Notes: generated by a model from the sequence alone, not told the origin. A stretch of DNA of 64,000 nt from Siphonodentalium dalli (GCA_032622095.1 CP136065.1:247441474-247505473), one strand, 5' to 3'. Shown: positions 22,921 to 34,009, counted from the first letter of the stretch. Numbers and translations: made by a program.

Positions 22921-23776
22921 GCAGACTTTAAGTGAACTGTGTCAGTAGCTTCTGTCACTAGGAAATAATTTTTCTCATTATAAACTGGGACAGTAAAAAG
23001 TGCTATTAATAATGTTTCAGAAAATTACACTGTCCACTGTAACATGTGTAATGTGTTTTAGATTGAGCACTGCCCACTGTAATGCCTGCATATTTAGATT
23101 GAAAATGTATCTTTGAAAACACCTTTAAGTGATTTAAAATAATCATGGCAAACAGAACCATATCACCTTATTGCGTGTGGCAAGAAGTTTGAACAGCACT
23201 GTTTTCTCACAAATGGACATGTAGTCATCAATTCTGCGAAAAGGTTTCTGCACTGTCAGAAAAATTTATGACTTCGGAGCAAGTTCATTATGCTATTCCA
23301 ATATAATAGTAGATCCGTTAATTAATAGGTGGGGTTAGGGTATTTACTGTTTTCTGCTCAAATGGCTCACAACTATAAGATAATTTTACTGCATTATTTT
23401 TGACACGAACATGGTTATTTTTATATTTATTAAAATAATAGAATATTTCTGACTGATTTGAGTCATTACATGGTAATTATTTCGACGGAACCTTTAGTTT
23501 ATAAATATTCCAACCCATGTTCAGATTGATACGCTGCTCAGCTCTCGGTGAAAGGCTTCCTTTTAAGGATGTCCCTATAGCCATCATCGCGGTCTGGGCT
23601 AGACGAGGTTCGTGCAGGTTTTAAGCCTGACATGGGTGAAATTAAAGCTTGATATAAGTTGAGGGTCATCTCAATATGCCATCCCAATCGATATATGGCC
23701 ATTTTGAAAAGAAATGAGAATTTGTTCACTCTCACTGAAGCAAGCACATTTGAGGCATTGAACACTCATTCCTGAG
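22921..23776. other. Second copy of the 150-bp repeat, then unique sequence
   Basis: 22930-23120 repeats the left flank of the MITE. 23121-23776 shows no recognised feature. Confidence 0.4.
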
Positions 23777-24296
23777 CAAGGATCGCCCTGCCACTTGCCA
23801 AATTTGCCATGCAATGGCAAAAATAATTAACATTTGGCAAAAAATATTTTCATTTGGCAAAAGTTTTGGCAAGTCACTTTTTAATTCCTCAAGAAATTTG
23901 AAAAATATTGGCCGATCAATACCATTCATTTCATGATCACAGGAAACTATCACAATATAATTATATTAGTGGTGTTTTATAAGGTCTAGGAAAAGTTAAC
24001 AGTTAATCTGATAGCCTTAGCATTGATGGATGAGGGATTACCTGTATTTAGTGTGGTGGTGGTGTTTACATACCTAATCCTCTTGTAATGTGCCCTTCTG
24101 ATGAAGCAATCCTTCTGCAATTTTATTGTTTGGTGATTGGTTTATTGTTGTTTGATAAACCACAAAATAAGACTCAATGTTGCAGAAAATGATACTATCA
24201 GGAATAGCATTTGGCAAATTCTAAAAGAATTTGGCAAAAAATATTTTCATTTGGCAAAAGGAAATTTTGGTCCAGCACGGACCCTGTTCCTGAGTC
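23777..24296 (-). mobile_element. Family G hAT-like element, copy 1 (520 bp)
   Basis: The ends are CAAGGATCGCCCTG and CGGACCCTG (complement CAGGGTCCG). TTCCTGAG lies exactly on both sides (23769-23776 and 24297-24304), an 8-bp target duplication. TTTGGCAAAA repeats lie near both ends. It has no coding capacity. Confidence 0.88.
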
Positions 24297-24989
24297 CATG
24301 CCTCTGACATATCTAATGAAGTTATGTTGCAACATCAACTGAGCATTATTTTCTATAATTATTATACAGACCTAAATTTGTTTCATTCACTTCTTAAAAT
24401 ATTTAAAGGGTAGCGATTTCATGCTAATTTGGATAAGCACTCCACCACCCCACTTGAACAAGTCACACCCAAAATTTCAAAGAACCTTTCATGGAATTCA
24501 TCTAATAATTTAGCAATTAATTCAGTCAACAATTTGCATTGATACACTATGACATGGCTACACTATACACCGTGACAGGACTAATTATTCTGATATACCT
24601 GATTAAATTGACTCTATTCTTATTACGCCCCCACCCACTGATCGTACAGACATAACTATTAAATGTAACTATTGTTGCCATACATTCTGGTTATGCATTC
24701 ATTAGTAATGTAGGTAACTTGACACACAATGATCTGACCCAGAAAGATGATCTGACCCACTAAAGCAACCATACTGAAATGACTTATACCATTTGTTACA
24801 ATAGCTTTACTTTACCACACATATTGAAGAACGAGTCTGTGCTTTTTAAGTTTTATTTAAATTTCAAAAGGATTTTCATGTAAGTAAATTGTTTTTCTAT
24901 ATTCTATAGTGTGCAGACCATTTGTTGAACTTTGTAGTGAATAATAGTTTCATTATAGAGAGGAGAGTAATACAAACGCTCTTTATGTT
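24297..24989. other. Unassigned AT-rich sequence
   Basis: No repeat family or gene signal is recognised. Confidence 0.4.
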
Positions 24990-25403
24990 TTAACCCTTTA
25001 CCCAACAGAACGGCCCTGTGCCAATGCATTCTCTTATATATGCGAGTCGACCATAGGTCGCCTCGCATATATAAGAGAATGCATTGGCTTAACACATATT
25101 AAAAATGATAAAATTGTCAAAGAATGTAGAAAATATTATAAGAAAAAATGGTAAAAAGTGTTAAAAACAAATTTGTTTTAGGCCAATGCATTCTCTTATA
25201 TATGCGAGGCGACCTATGGTCGACTCGCATATATAAGAGAATGCATTGGCACATGGCATAACTGTAACCATCACAATGTGGTCAATGAACCGGTTCCAAT
25301 AATATCCATATTTGTATGGTGTTATTGAGACAGACCGAAGATATTTTAGGCTGTTGAAGCTTTATTTGGGCGTTTTTGGCCGGTTTGTTGGGTAAAGGGT
25401 TAA
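24990..25403 (-). mobile_element. Family B MITE, copy 2
   Basis: TTAA on both sides, CCCTTTACCCAACAGAACGG start and GGTTTGTTGGGTAAAGGG end. Both hairpins are intact; the central spacer is slightly longer than in other copies. Confidence 0.95.
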
Positions 25404-25575
25404 CATATCAAGTACAAATACCACGAAATTCATTCACTATTTCATGCAATCATTTCTATCTTGCAGAGCATAACCTATCCATATAATTGTATAATAAATA
25501 TTTTTTCAGTCTAATTATATCTTGGTGAATACAAATATAATTACCAAATACTCGGCTTAAAGTTGATAGGTTGCT

Positions 25576-25711
25576 TCAACCCTTTCATGAGGGGAGCTGA
25601 GCTGGTGCAGCATTAAAGATCATATGCCAGTGCGTTCTCTCATTTATAAGAGAATACATTGGTACAGGGTTTTCACAAAATTTCAGGAAGGTCCAGTCAT
25701 GGAATGGTTAA
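25576..25711 (-). mobile_element. Family A MITE, copy 7 (one hairpin lost)
   Basis: TCAACCCTTTCATGAGGGG at left and GTCATGGAATGGTTAA at right. A single shortened hairpin lies between them. Confidence 0.85.
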
Positions 25712-25871
25712 GAGGTAGGATAAGTGAAAATTGTAGCCATTTAATTTTATCAAATTCAAATTCAAATTCTTTATTGGATATAACCATGTTTTAGCATAAT
25801 CCAAGAATAAAATACATAAATAAATAACATCTTATATATAATCATTAATAAATTAAGACATTGATTGACTT

Positions 25872-25912
25872 AACCCTTTCAGTGCCAAGTCCGATTTTTG
25901 TATCAACCCATA
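25872..25912 (+). mobile_element. Family C MITE fragment, copy 3
   Basis: Only the left end, TTAACCCTTTCAGTGCCAAG followed by TCCGATTTTTGTATCAACCC, is present. Confidence 0.7.
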
Positions 25913-26103
25913 TTTCGTTGATCATTTTTAAATATGCCTACATTTAGGCGCTGCCTATAGTAGTATATATATATATAGGTTTTAATGTGTTGGTTAACAT
26001 GCCCTATACCAACATCGTGCTAATATTTATTTGTTCGTAATATGAGCTTGAGCTTTATTCATTGATTTAGTATAGATTAATTCAAGGGCATGTTTGAGTT
26101 ATA

Positions 26104-26251
26104 GAGGATCTCACATGAGTTTCTAGTTTATACGGAATTTATCAACCGAGTTCACTAAATTCGATTTGAGTCGAGGTTTACCGAGGCTCAAATAGAATTT
26201 AGAGGACGAGGTTGATAAATTACGTATAAAATAGGACGAGTGTGAGATACC
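26104..26251. repeat. Fold-back element, 148 bp
   Basis: Left-arm landmarks GATCTCAC, TTTATAC, ATTTATCAACC and TCGATTTGAG pair with CTCAAATAGA, GGTTGATAAAT, GTATAAA and GTGAGAT on the right, around GGTTTACCG. It is imperfect but spans the whole length. Confidence 0.75.
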
Positions 26252-26734
26252 TTTTATCACATGATCAAATAAACCCGAAGCAACGCGCAATATTCATCGA
26301 AAACAACAATCATAAACTACAGCGATCGCAAGTTATTTGAAGAACGCCGTGACGTCATCGCACGCGCTGATATTAAACGTGTCTATTACCGATAATTATG
26401 AAACTACTTTTATGGCCAAATTATGTGATAAATGTATATCTAAGGCGTCTTTGATGAAATAACATATTTGTTTTGTTGCAGAGAAGGTTATTGGGTTCAG
26501 TAGCATCTTGGGGTAGTTAAAATATCTCTGTTTTCATTACATGACATAATAACATTTGGCCGATGGACATTCCACAACTGCCGTCTGCTTATATTTCCTT
26601 AATAACAGACCATTTTAATGACACTGAGCCGGTCGCTTGCTGCATTGAAAATTCTTTGTTGACAATAATTTTGATATCCGCGCAAACTTTCAATTTTAAG
26701 TTTCCTATTTTCAAACAACTGTTTTGATTTATGC
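26252..26734. other. Unassigned sequence
   Basis: Nothing is recognised. A TGACGTCA site lies at about 26352, with no other promoter signal. Confidence 0.35.
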
Positions 26735-27225
26735 ATCAAGAATGTCTACTTTCATTTGTTTGAAAATGATTTATACACCTTTCTTGCCTCCAGGTAAACT
26801 CTTTATTTGATGTAAACACCAGGGGAACCTGATACATCACCACACAATGCACACATAGCTTAATTATTCCAAGCACAAAATTAATTATATATACTAGTAA
26901 GATTAATGAAGGTAGATAAAAATATAGTCAAGTGCAAGTATTTTATTCAAAATTATTAATATATAAGCAGACTGAATTTGGAATTTTGTTATTTCATTTA
27001 AGCATCTTAAATGTCTACTTTTATTTGTTTGAAAATATATTTATACACTTCTTGCCTTCAGGTAAACTCGTTATTTGATGTTAACACCAGGGGGACTTGG
27101 TACATCACCACACATGGCTTATTCTGAGCAAAAATTAAAATATAATATAAGTTTAATGAAGGTTGATAAATATTTATTCAAGTGCAAGTATTTTATTCAA
27201 AGATGTTAATATTTTATAAACAAGA
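26735..27225. repeat. Direct duplication of about 265 bp
   Basis: TGTCTACTTT.ATTTGTTTG, CTTGCCT.CAGGTAAACTC, AACACCAGGGG and CAAGTGCAAGTATTTTATTC occur in the same order in both halves (26735-27000, 27001-27225). Confidence 0.8.
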
Positions 27226-27280
27226 TATTCACCCCTTACATTAACAAAGTTATGTGGGGGGTGTACTGGAAACAGCATTT

Positions 27281-27538
27281 GTAAATCTTTACTAAATGAA
27301 TTCTGAGTCTCCCATTTGTTTATAAAATTATATAAAAGTATAAACTGGAATGGTCTATTATTTATCTGGATGGACGTTCAGGAAATATAAGCAGATAATA
27401 GAAGGTTCAGAAGGAATCCTATTCATTGGTGGGATATGTTCATAAAATAAGTTCAATAAACAGCCTACGGTCTTTTGTTGAACTTATTATCTAAACATTT
27501 CCTACTCGTCAATGAGCATCTAGTAAAGAAAAGGTTAA
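27281..27538 (+). mobile_element. Family F MITE, copy 3
   Basis: CTTTACTAAATGAATTCT at left is a decayed CCCTTTCTATACTAAATGG. The right end TAAAGAAAAGG is followed by TTAA at 27535-27538. It holds the hairpin AATAAGTTCAA...TTGAACTTATTATCT. Confidence 0.8.
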
Positions 27539-27579
27539 ACGTATTGTGTTAATTTAAACATGAGATTCTGAGGCGACAG

Positions 27580-27850
27580 CTTGCATCGCAATATAGTTTA
27601 CATAATGCACTAGCAATACACAATGCACAATACACAATGCAAATAGGTGTGTATATTTTAGATATAATGTTTCAACAATGCACACAATTAAAATATAGGT
27701 TTATAGTTTACCTAACATACACCAGACGAGTTCCTATTGTCGTTCTCGGTTATGGCGTCTTTCAGACAGTATGTGTGGAATGTACATATTAACCATGGAG
27801 TAGATCAGACTATCACAAGATTATTGTGAGACTCGCGACTAAAAAACATT
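27580..27850 (+). repeat. Paralogue of 30540-31190, carrying the empty site of a family B insertion
   Basis: GACGAGTTCCTATTGT.GTTC, ATGGC.TC.TTCAG.CA.TATGTGTG and AGTAGATC...GACTATCACAA match the region around 30680-31175. Here TTAA at 27789-27792 is uninterrupted. Confidence 0.8.
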
Positions 27851-28484
27851 ACATATTTAATAACAGAACACAGATTTAAATTTTCTGACACTTCATAACT
27901 TTTGTCAAACTCCAGGCAGAGTTATCTCCCATCACTCCGCTGAGATACCACTGCCATAATGACATTAATTGGTAAGGAATTCTTACGTGTTTTTAGTTCT
28001 TATGTTTTAGGATTAAAATTGTCTATGTCTGGCTCAGTTCATATTCTTATCAATACCGAAAGAATTACCATTATTGCAAACTTTAAAACAAATTTGGTGG
28101 TCAAAACAAGGTGACTAAATAGTAGTAAATACAGTTCCGTGACGAATCGTCGCCGACGATATGTAAAAATAGATTTATCGTTGCAAAGTACACTCATTGT
28201 GGCAGTGATATATCGCAGCGATAGCGTAGAGGGCGCTGTATGGAGTTTGAACTATTGTATGTATAAAGGAGGCCTCCAAAGTTACAAACATAGCAAGGAA
28301 GCCTCCCCACAGCCCTGGGATTTGGCCTAGGCAATGGGCAATGCCCAGGTAAAATCAGTTTGCCTACGTAAAATAAGTTCATTGTTTTACTAAAATTGGC
28401 TTCCCGCCAATAAGTCAATCAGAAATACAACCTCTTTAGCCAAAATGACTTCCTATCACTCTTCTTTACATATATTGACCTATA
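27851..28484. other. Unassigned sequence
   Basis: Short open frames (28139-28330 plus) show no domain. A small hairpin-like TTGCCTACG / TAGGCAA pair lies near 28330-28370. Confidence 0.35.
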
Positions 28485-28780
28485 CAGTAATGCCCTAAAT
28501 AATAGACTCCTTAACCGCAGCAGAATATGGGTAACTTTTCAGGATTTAGTCCGAAATATGGCTTGTTGCCATTCATCGGAAAGTTCTCAGTGAGAGCTTT
28601 CCGATGAAAGGCAACAAGCCATATTTCCGACTAAATCCTGAAAAGTTACACATAATTCTGCTGTGGTTAAGGAGTGAGAGCTTTCCGATGAATGGCAACA
28701 AGCCATATTTCCGACTAAATCCTGAAAAGTTACCTATAATTGTGTTGTGGTTAAGGAGTCGATTATTTAGGGCATTACTG
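28485..28780. mobile_element. Family D MITE, copy 5 with duplicated right arm (296 bp)
   Basis: TA on both sides. After a normal left arm and centre, the right-arm stretch from GAGAGCTTTCCGATGAA to TTAAGGAGT occurs twice in tandem (from 28592 and from 28677). Confidence 0.93.
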
Positions 28781-28923
28781 TAATAGTATGGATCCATGGC
28801 ACTGGGGCATTAACTATAGGGACACTGGGGAGTTCTATGTTTGGGGAATTGTTCATATATGTTGAGTATGAATAGGTAAGCATTTGGAGGAGAGTAATTT
28901 GAGTGAATTAAATTTTCAGCTTA

Positions 28924-29019
28924 CATTATTGACTATATTTCTTTGATAACTAATCATAATAAAGTAGCATACATTATTGACTATATTTCTTTGATAACTA
29001 ATCATAATAAAGTAGCATA
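28924..29019. repeat. 48-bp tandem duplication
   Basis: ACATTATTGACTATATTTCT ... AAAGTAGCAT occurs twice without change and ends at the TA that family D copy 6 uses. Confidence 0.93.
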
Positions 29020-29357
29020 CAGTAATGCCCTAATTAATCGACTCCTTTAACCACATCAGAGGGTCAATCACAATGGTGGTTAACTGGTTACATCCGTGAC
29101 CATCTATAAATTGAGCCATGTCTGTTTATAATAAACTCACCCATTCTTATGACAAATAAAATCTTTGGCTGACCGGACGAGCCCTCTGGGTCTGTTCTGC
29201 AATCCGCGCACGGGGCATGGTGTTAATATACTGGCGAGCCGACCACAACTGATCCATTTAAGAGAGACCCGTCACATCTCAGGGAGAGCTTTCCGATGAA
29301 TGGCAACAAGCCATATTTCCAACTAAATCCTGAAAAGTTACCCATAATTCTGCTGTG
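29020..29357. mobile_element. Family D MITE, copy 6, broken by an insert and by the G-rich array
   Basis: The left end CAGTAATGCCCTAATTAATC stops at about 29062. The right arm resumes at 29284 (GAGAGCTTTCCGATGAATGG) and runs to CTGCTGTG at 29357, where a 26-G run starts. The outer right end is missing. Confidence 0.88.
29063..29283 (+). mobile_element. LTR-like or other insert inside family D copy 6
   Basis: About 220 bp with a GACAAATAAAATC poly(A)-like signal, then TGGTGTTAATATACTGGCGA. The last part resembles an LTR end followed by a primer-binding-site-like TGGCGAGCC. No coding part or partner LTR is present, so the call is tentative. Confidence 0.3.
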
Positions 29358-30046
29358 GGGGGGGGGGGGGGGGGGGGGGGGGCAGAGGGGGCAATATTAC
29401 CACCAGGGGGCGCCGGAAGAGGGGGGGGGGGGGGGGGCAATATTACCACCAGGGGGCGCTGGAAGAGGGGGGCAATATTACCACCAGGGGGCGCCGGAAG
29501 AGGGGGGCAATATTACCACCAGGGGGGCGCCGGAAGAGGGGGGGGGGGGGCAATATTACCACCAGGGGGCGCCGGAAGAGGGGGGGGGGGGGCAATATTA
29601 CCACCAGGGGGGCGCCGGAAGAGGGGGGGGGGGCAATATTACCACCAGGGGGCGCTGGAAGAGGGGGGCAATATTACCACCAGGGGGCGCCGGAAGAGGG
29701 GGGCAATATTACCACCAGGGGGCGCCGGAAGAGGGGGGGCAGAGGGGGCAATATTACCACCAGGGGGTGCCGGAAGAGGGGGGCAATATTACCACCAGGG
29801 GGCGCTGGAAGAGGGGGGGCAATATTACCACCAGGGGCGCCGGAAGAGGGGGGGAAATATTACCACCATGGGGCGCCGGAAGAGGGGGGGGGCAATATTA
29901 CCACCAGGGGGCGCCGGAAGAGGGGGGGGGGGGGGGGGGCAGAGGGGGCAATATTACCACCAGGGGCGCCGGAAGAGGGGGGGGGCAGAGGGGGCAGCTG
30001 ATTCAATATTACCACCAGGGGCGCCGGAAGAGGGGGCCCCCTGCCC
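29357..30046 (+). repeat. G-rich minisatellite with 16 CTCF-like core motifs
   Basis: The units of about 35-45 bp read GCAATATTACCACCAGGGGG then CGCCGGAAGAG and a G-run of variable length. The CCACCAG core starts near 29400, 29446, 29481, 29516, 29560, 29602, 29643, 29678, 29713, 29757, 29793, 29828, 29864 (CCACCAT), 29902, 29958 and 30012. Nine copies contain the exact string CCACCAGGGGGCGC, all in the same direction. G-runs reach 26 (29357-29382). Two open frames across it are by-products of the repeat. Confidence 0.95.
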
Positions 30047-30070
30047 TTGGATGCTTCCGGCACCCCTGAT
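30012..30070. repeat. Fold-back at the end of the G-rich array
   Basis: CAGGGGCGCCGGAAG (from 30016) is mirrored by CTTCCGGCACCCCTG at 30054-30068, with GGGGGCCCCC between them. It may be what remains of the parent sequence of the array. Confidence 0.7.
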
Positions 30071-30167
30071 TATACCACCACTATGCAGAGTACAGATATT
30101 GAAATACAGACAGAATACAAGGATTTATCTTAAAAAGGACTGCCCAAAATGCAGCCTAATCAATGTA

Positions 30168-30380
30168 CAGTAATGACCTAAGTAATCGACGTCTTAACGA
30201 AAGCAGAATTATGGGTAACTTTTCAGGATTTAGTCGGAAATATGGCTTGTTGCCATTCATCGGAAAGCTCTCGCCGAGAGCTTTCCGATGAATGGCAACA
30301 AGCCATATTTCCGACTAAATCCTGAAAAGTTACCCATAATTCTGCTTTCGTTAAGACGTCGATTACTTAGGGCATTACTG
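30168..30380. mobile_element. Family D MITE, copy 7 (213 bp, nearly perfect palindrome)
   Basis: TA on both sides. The arms match almost base for base around GCTCTCGCCGAGAGC. Arm-specific changes (CGACGTCTTAACGAAAGC) appear as exact complements in the other arm. Confidence 0.96.
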
Positions 30381-30741
30381 TACACCATGCAGGTAGTGAT
30401 TCTCCTGGCTGCCAGTCTGATGACGTCACAGAACATTCAAGTTTAAACAACACAAATATTTTTCCGCGAAATCTCAGATGTCTTTCGGCACCAAGGAACA
30501 CAAAAATGCGATAAACTACTAAACTTCCATTTTTGAAACATCAACTTTAAGGTTGCATCACAATGATAATATGCATTTATAGTTTACTCAATTCACAATT
30601 CAAATAGGCGTTCATACTTCACGGTAATGCACCAGCAATACACAATACAAGTTTATGTTGATATAATACAGCAACGAGACGAGTTCCTATTGTTGTTCTC
30701 GGTTATGGCATCCTTCAGGCAATATGTGTGCAATCTACATA
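30381..30741. repeat. Left part of the segment paralogous to 27580-27790
   Basis: 30540-30741 matches the other copy up to ACATATTAA, where family B copy 3 is inserted. It includes a short open segment shared by both copies (see findings). Confidence 0.7.
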
Positions 30742-31149
30742 TTAACCCTTTACCCAACAAAGCGGCCAAAAACGCCCAAATAGAGCTTCAACAGCCTAAA
30801 ATATCTTCAGTCTGTCTCAATAACACCATACAAATATGGATATCATTGGAACCGGTTCATTGACCACATTGTGATGGTTACAGTTATGCCCTGTGCCAAT
30901 GCATTCTCTTATATATGCGAGTCGAAGAGAATGCATTGGCCTAAAAAATATTCTTTAACAATTTTATAATGTTTTCTTACATTTTTTTTACATTTTTTAT
31001 AATATTTTTCTACATTTTTTGACAATTTTATCATTTATAATCTGTGTTAAGCCAATGCATTCTCTTATATATGCGAGGCGACCTATGGTCGACTCGCATA
31101 TATAAGAGAATGCATTGGCACAGGGCCATTCTGTTGGGTAAAGGGTTAA
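30742..31149 (+). mobile_element. Family B MITE, copy 3
   Basis: TTAA on both sides. The unique arm is on the left (GCGGCCAAAAACGCC). The first hairpin has lost most of one arm (GCGAGTCGAAGAGAATGC); the second is complete. Confidence 0.95.
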
Positions 31150-32099
31150 CCGTTAAGTAGATCTTTGACTATCACAAACTTATTACAAGGTTTGTGACTT
31201 AAAATTGTGCCAAAGACCTTTAGAATGGCAGGGTGGCAGATTTCAATATACACATATGACCACTAGCTATTCTAATTAATAAACTGGAGCCTCTTGTCAA
31301 TTTGTAAAAATTAGTATCATACCTGGAGCCGAAATAATATAAAGAAATCGTATAACATAAATAATATAAAGAGATAGTCAATTTTAGTTAAAAGTGATCA
31401 CCAGATGTGTTTCATATTTTGTTGAAAATTACATTTTCCACTCTCTCTCTCTATAATTTTACCCAAGGAACCGATAATATATATACTGATGTGTACAATC
31501 TTATAAGATGTATAATTATATTAAATTCATGTAGCAAAATATCTTTCTTGGATATCTGGACATTTTGAGTTTAATGACGGTGGCTTCACTTCTAACGATC
31601 ACAAATATCTCAAGCTCCATTTTCTTTTGCTAAGAATGAAAACTTTGATTGAATGAAACAGTTCGAGTCTCAATAGCATATGATTCTGTGTCCGTTCTCT
31701 ATTGAGCATGGGTCCTTTATGTCCTAATAATGGTTACAAGTACCCAGCATTAATCTATGGGGTGATAACTATTCTCTATAGAATGAACTACCCAGTATTA
31801 ATCTATGGGGCGATAACTATACTGTATATAGAATGGACTTTTGTTCTTTTCAGTGATTTCTAATATACAAGTCATTCAAATTTGAAGCACGAACACAGTG
31901 CATAACTTTAGGAACAGGAATTAAGTTCCAAACAACAATGAGCCGACATCTCGCTTTGTTTCCTGCTGTAATTACGATTTCTTACTAATCATTACGAGGC
32001 TCCCTTAATTGTTGTCCTCACGAATAATATATTGATTTTTTCCTGTGTGTTAAGTACTCATGGTGCGAGGTTCAACTTAAAAAGAAAGTAGATGTAATA
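31150..32099. other. Right part of the paralogous segment, then unassigned sequence
   Basis: 31150-31195 continues the match to 27793-27835. A roughly 55-bp unit (CCAGTATTAATCTATGGGG) is doubled at 31740-31852. The rest is AT-rich with nothing recognised. Confidence 0.4.
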
Positions 32100-32474
32100 C
32101 CGACCATACCTGGCATAGTAAATAGTGATCGCATCTCGTCAACATTAGTGGATCCCTGGGTCTCTGTCGTACCATTATCTCTGACAGGTGATATAATTCT
32201 CATTCAGACGACGGCAGACAAAGCCCATATTATTCTGTCTCTCTGTATGTGAATTAGTTCTATGGAATAATTTGGAGATATTCAGTTTTTGACTATGTAT
32301 TATTATAAGAGGTGTCATAGGTCTCCCTCCCCAGTAAGTATCTAAATTTATTGTGATAGATTTTTTCATTTTTTTTTTTTTCCTTCGACTGCATGGTTTG
32401 GTTCTCTAAATCTCAGACATTCGATCACGATTTATGGACTTGTTATCTAGTTGGTGGAGGACTATAAAATAAAG

Positions 32475-32609
32475 TAATAATATAAATAAGATTGTAACAC
32501 CTTTATAATTTTATTTTATTTTTCTCTATTTTGAAGGGTCGGAAGCTCGTGAAATAAAATTTCACAATAAGTCTATAAAGGTGTTACAATCTAATCTTAT
32601 TTATATTAA
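32475..32609. repeat. Fold-back element, 135 bp
   Basis: AATATAAATAAGATTGTAAC and ACCTTTATA on the left pair with TATAAAGGTG and TTACAATCTAATCTTATTTA on the right. The right arm carries an extra ATCTA. Confidence 0.8.
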
Positions 32610-32784
32610 CAATTCTGGAGACTTTTACGGCTCTTAAAATAAAGTAGACAGATGCTGGCACTGTAAATAGTGATCACATCCTGTCAACATAAGAGGATCC
32701 CTGGGTCTCCGTCTCTCCATTATATGCACATGTGCGAATGTGACAGGTGATATTACTCAGAGGATTGCGGACAAAGTCCTTTGT

Positions 32785-33340
32785 GATGAATATAACCTTT
32801 ATATCGACAGCTGATCGTGTTTATATTCTGGCTCTGTGAGGGCTGACAGTTCTTTGGGGGTATGATTTCTCTGTGCTCGGGAGATTCCATGGAATAATTC
32901 GGAGACATTCAGTATATCACCATGTATTATAGGAGGTACCCCCGGTCACCCTCCCCGGTAAGTGAACTCATCATTGTGTTATGAGTATAACCTATATATC
33001 GACAGCTGATCATGTTTACCTTATATTCTGGCTTTGTGAGGGCTGACAGTTCTTTGGGGGTATGATTTCTCTGTGCTCGGGAGATTCCATGGAATAATTC
33101 GGAGACATTCAGTATATCACCATGTATTATAGGAGGTACCCCCGGTCACCCTCCCCGGTAAGTGAACTCATCATTGTGTTATGAGTATAACCTATATATC
33201 GACAGCTGATCATGTTTACCTTATATTCTGGCTCTGTGAGGGCTAGCTGAAAGTTCTTTGGGGGTATGATTTCTCTGTGTTCGGGCGATTCCATGGAATA
33301 ACTCTGAGACATTCAGTATCTTGCCACGTATTATACTTCT
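32785..33340. repeat. 200-bp tandem repeat, nearly 3 copies
   Basis: TTATATTCTGGCT recurs at 32821, 33021 and 33221, and CTCCCCGGTAAGTGAACTC at 32951 and 33151, an exact 200-base step. Copies two and three are almost identical. Confidence 0.95.
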
Positions 33341-33450
33341 CATTGTCTTGTATTATACCTTAGTTCTCTTTGAAGTGAGTCACCCTCCTGATTGTCTTGG
33401 CATTTAAATACCTTTTTCATTTATTTCTTCTATAATCTCAGACATGATAC

Positions 33451-33556
33451 CGAGAGCTTTCCGATGAATGGCAACAAGCCATATTTCCGACTAAATCCTG
33501 AAAAATTACCCATAATTCTGCTGTGGTTAAGGTGTCAATTATTTAGAGCATTACTG
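33451..33556. mobile_element. Family D MITE, copy 8 (right half only)
   Basis: It starts at the centre (CGAGAGCTTTCCGATG) and runs to GCATTACTG followed by TA. Confidence 0.9.
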
Positions 33557-34009
33557 TATGTGCATGGCTATTATTCATATTTGAGAATATGCATTCTATC
33601 CTGATTCCATTGTCCTGAATATAACCTATATTCATTCTGTGACGATTCCTTGGAATAATTTGAAGACATTCAGTTCTTCATCATGTCTTATGGGAGATAA
33701 ATCTGATTCAGGGGATGACACACAAAGTCCATTGTCCGGAATAAAACCTATGTCCATTCTGTGACGATTCCTTAGAATAATCTGAAGACATTCAGTTGTT
33801 CATGTATCATGGGAGATAACTCTGATTCAGAGGATGGCAGACAATGTCCATTGTCATGAATATAACCTATATATTGACAGTGTTTTGTTTACCATTTATT
33901 ATGTCTCTGTGTGGATGATTTCCATGGAATAACTAGGAGATATTCAGTATTTCGCCTGATTTCACCAAGTCCTATAAGAGATACCCCTAGTCACCATCAC
34001 TGGTAGGTA

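Noticed and set aside
29296-30173. Gly-rich open frames of 257 and 272 codons over the G-rich array
   Set aside because: They shift frame with each G-run change and only follow the repeat; the initial ATG lies inside a MITE arm.
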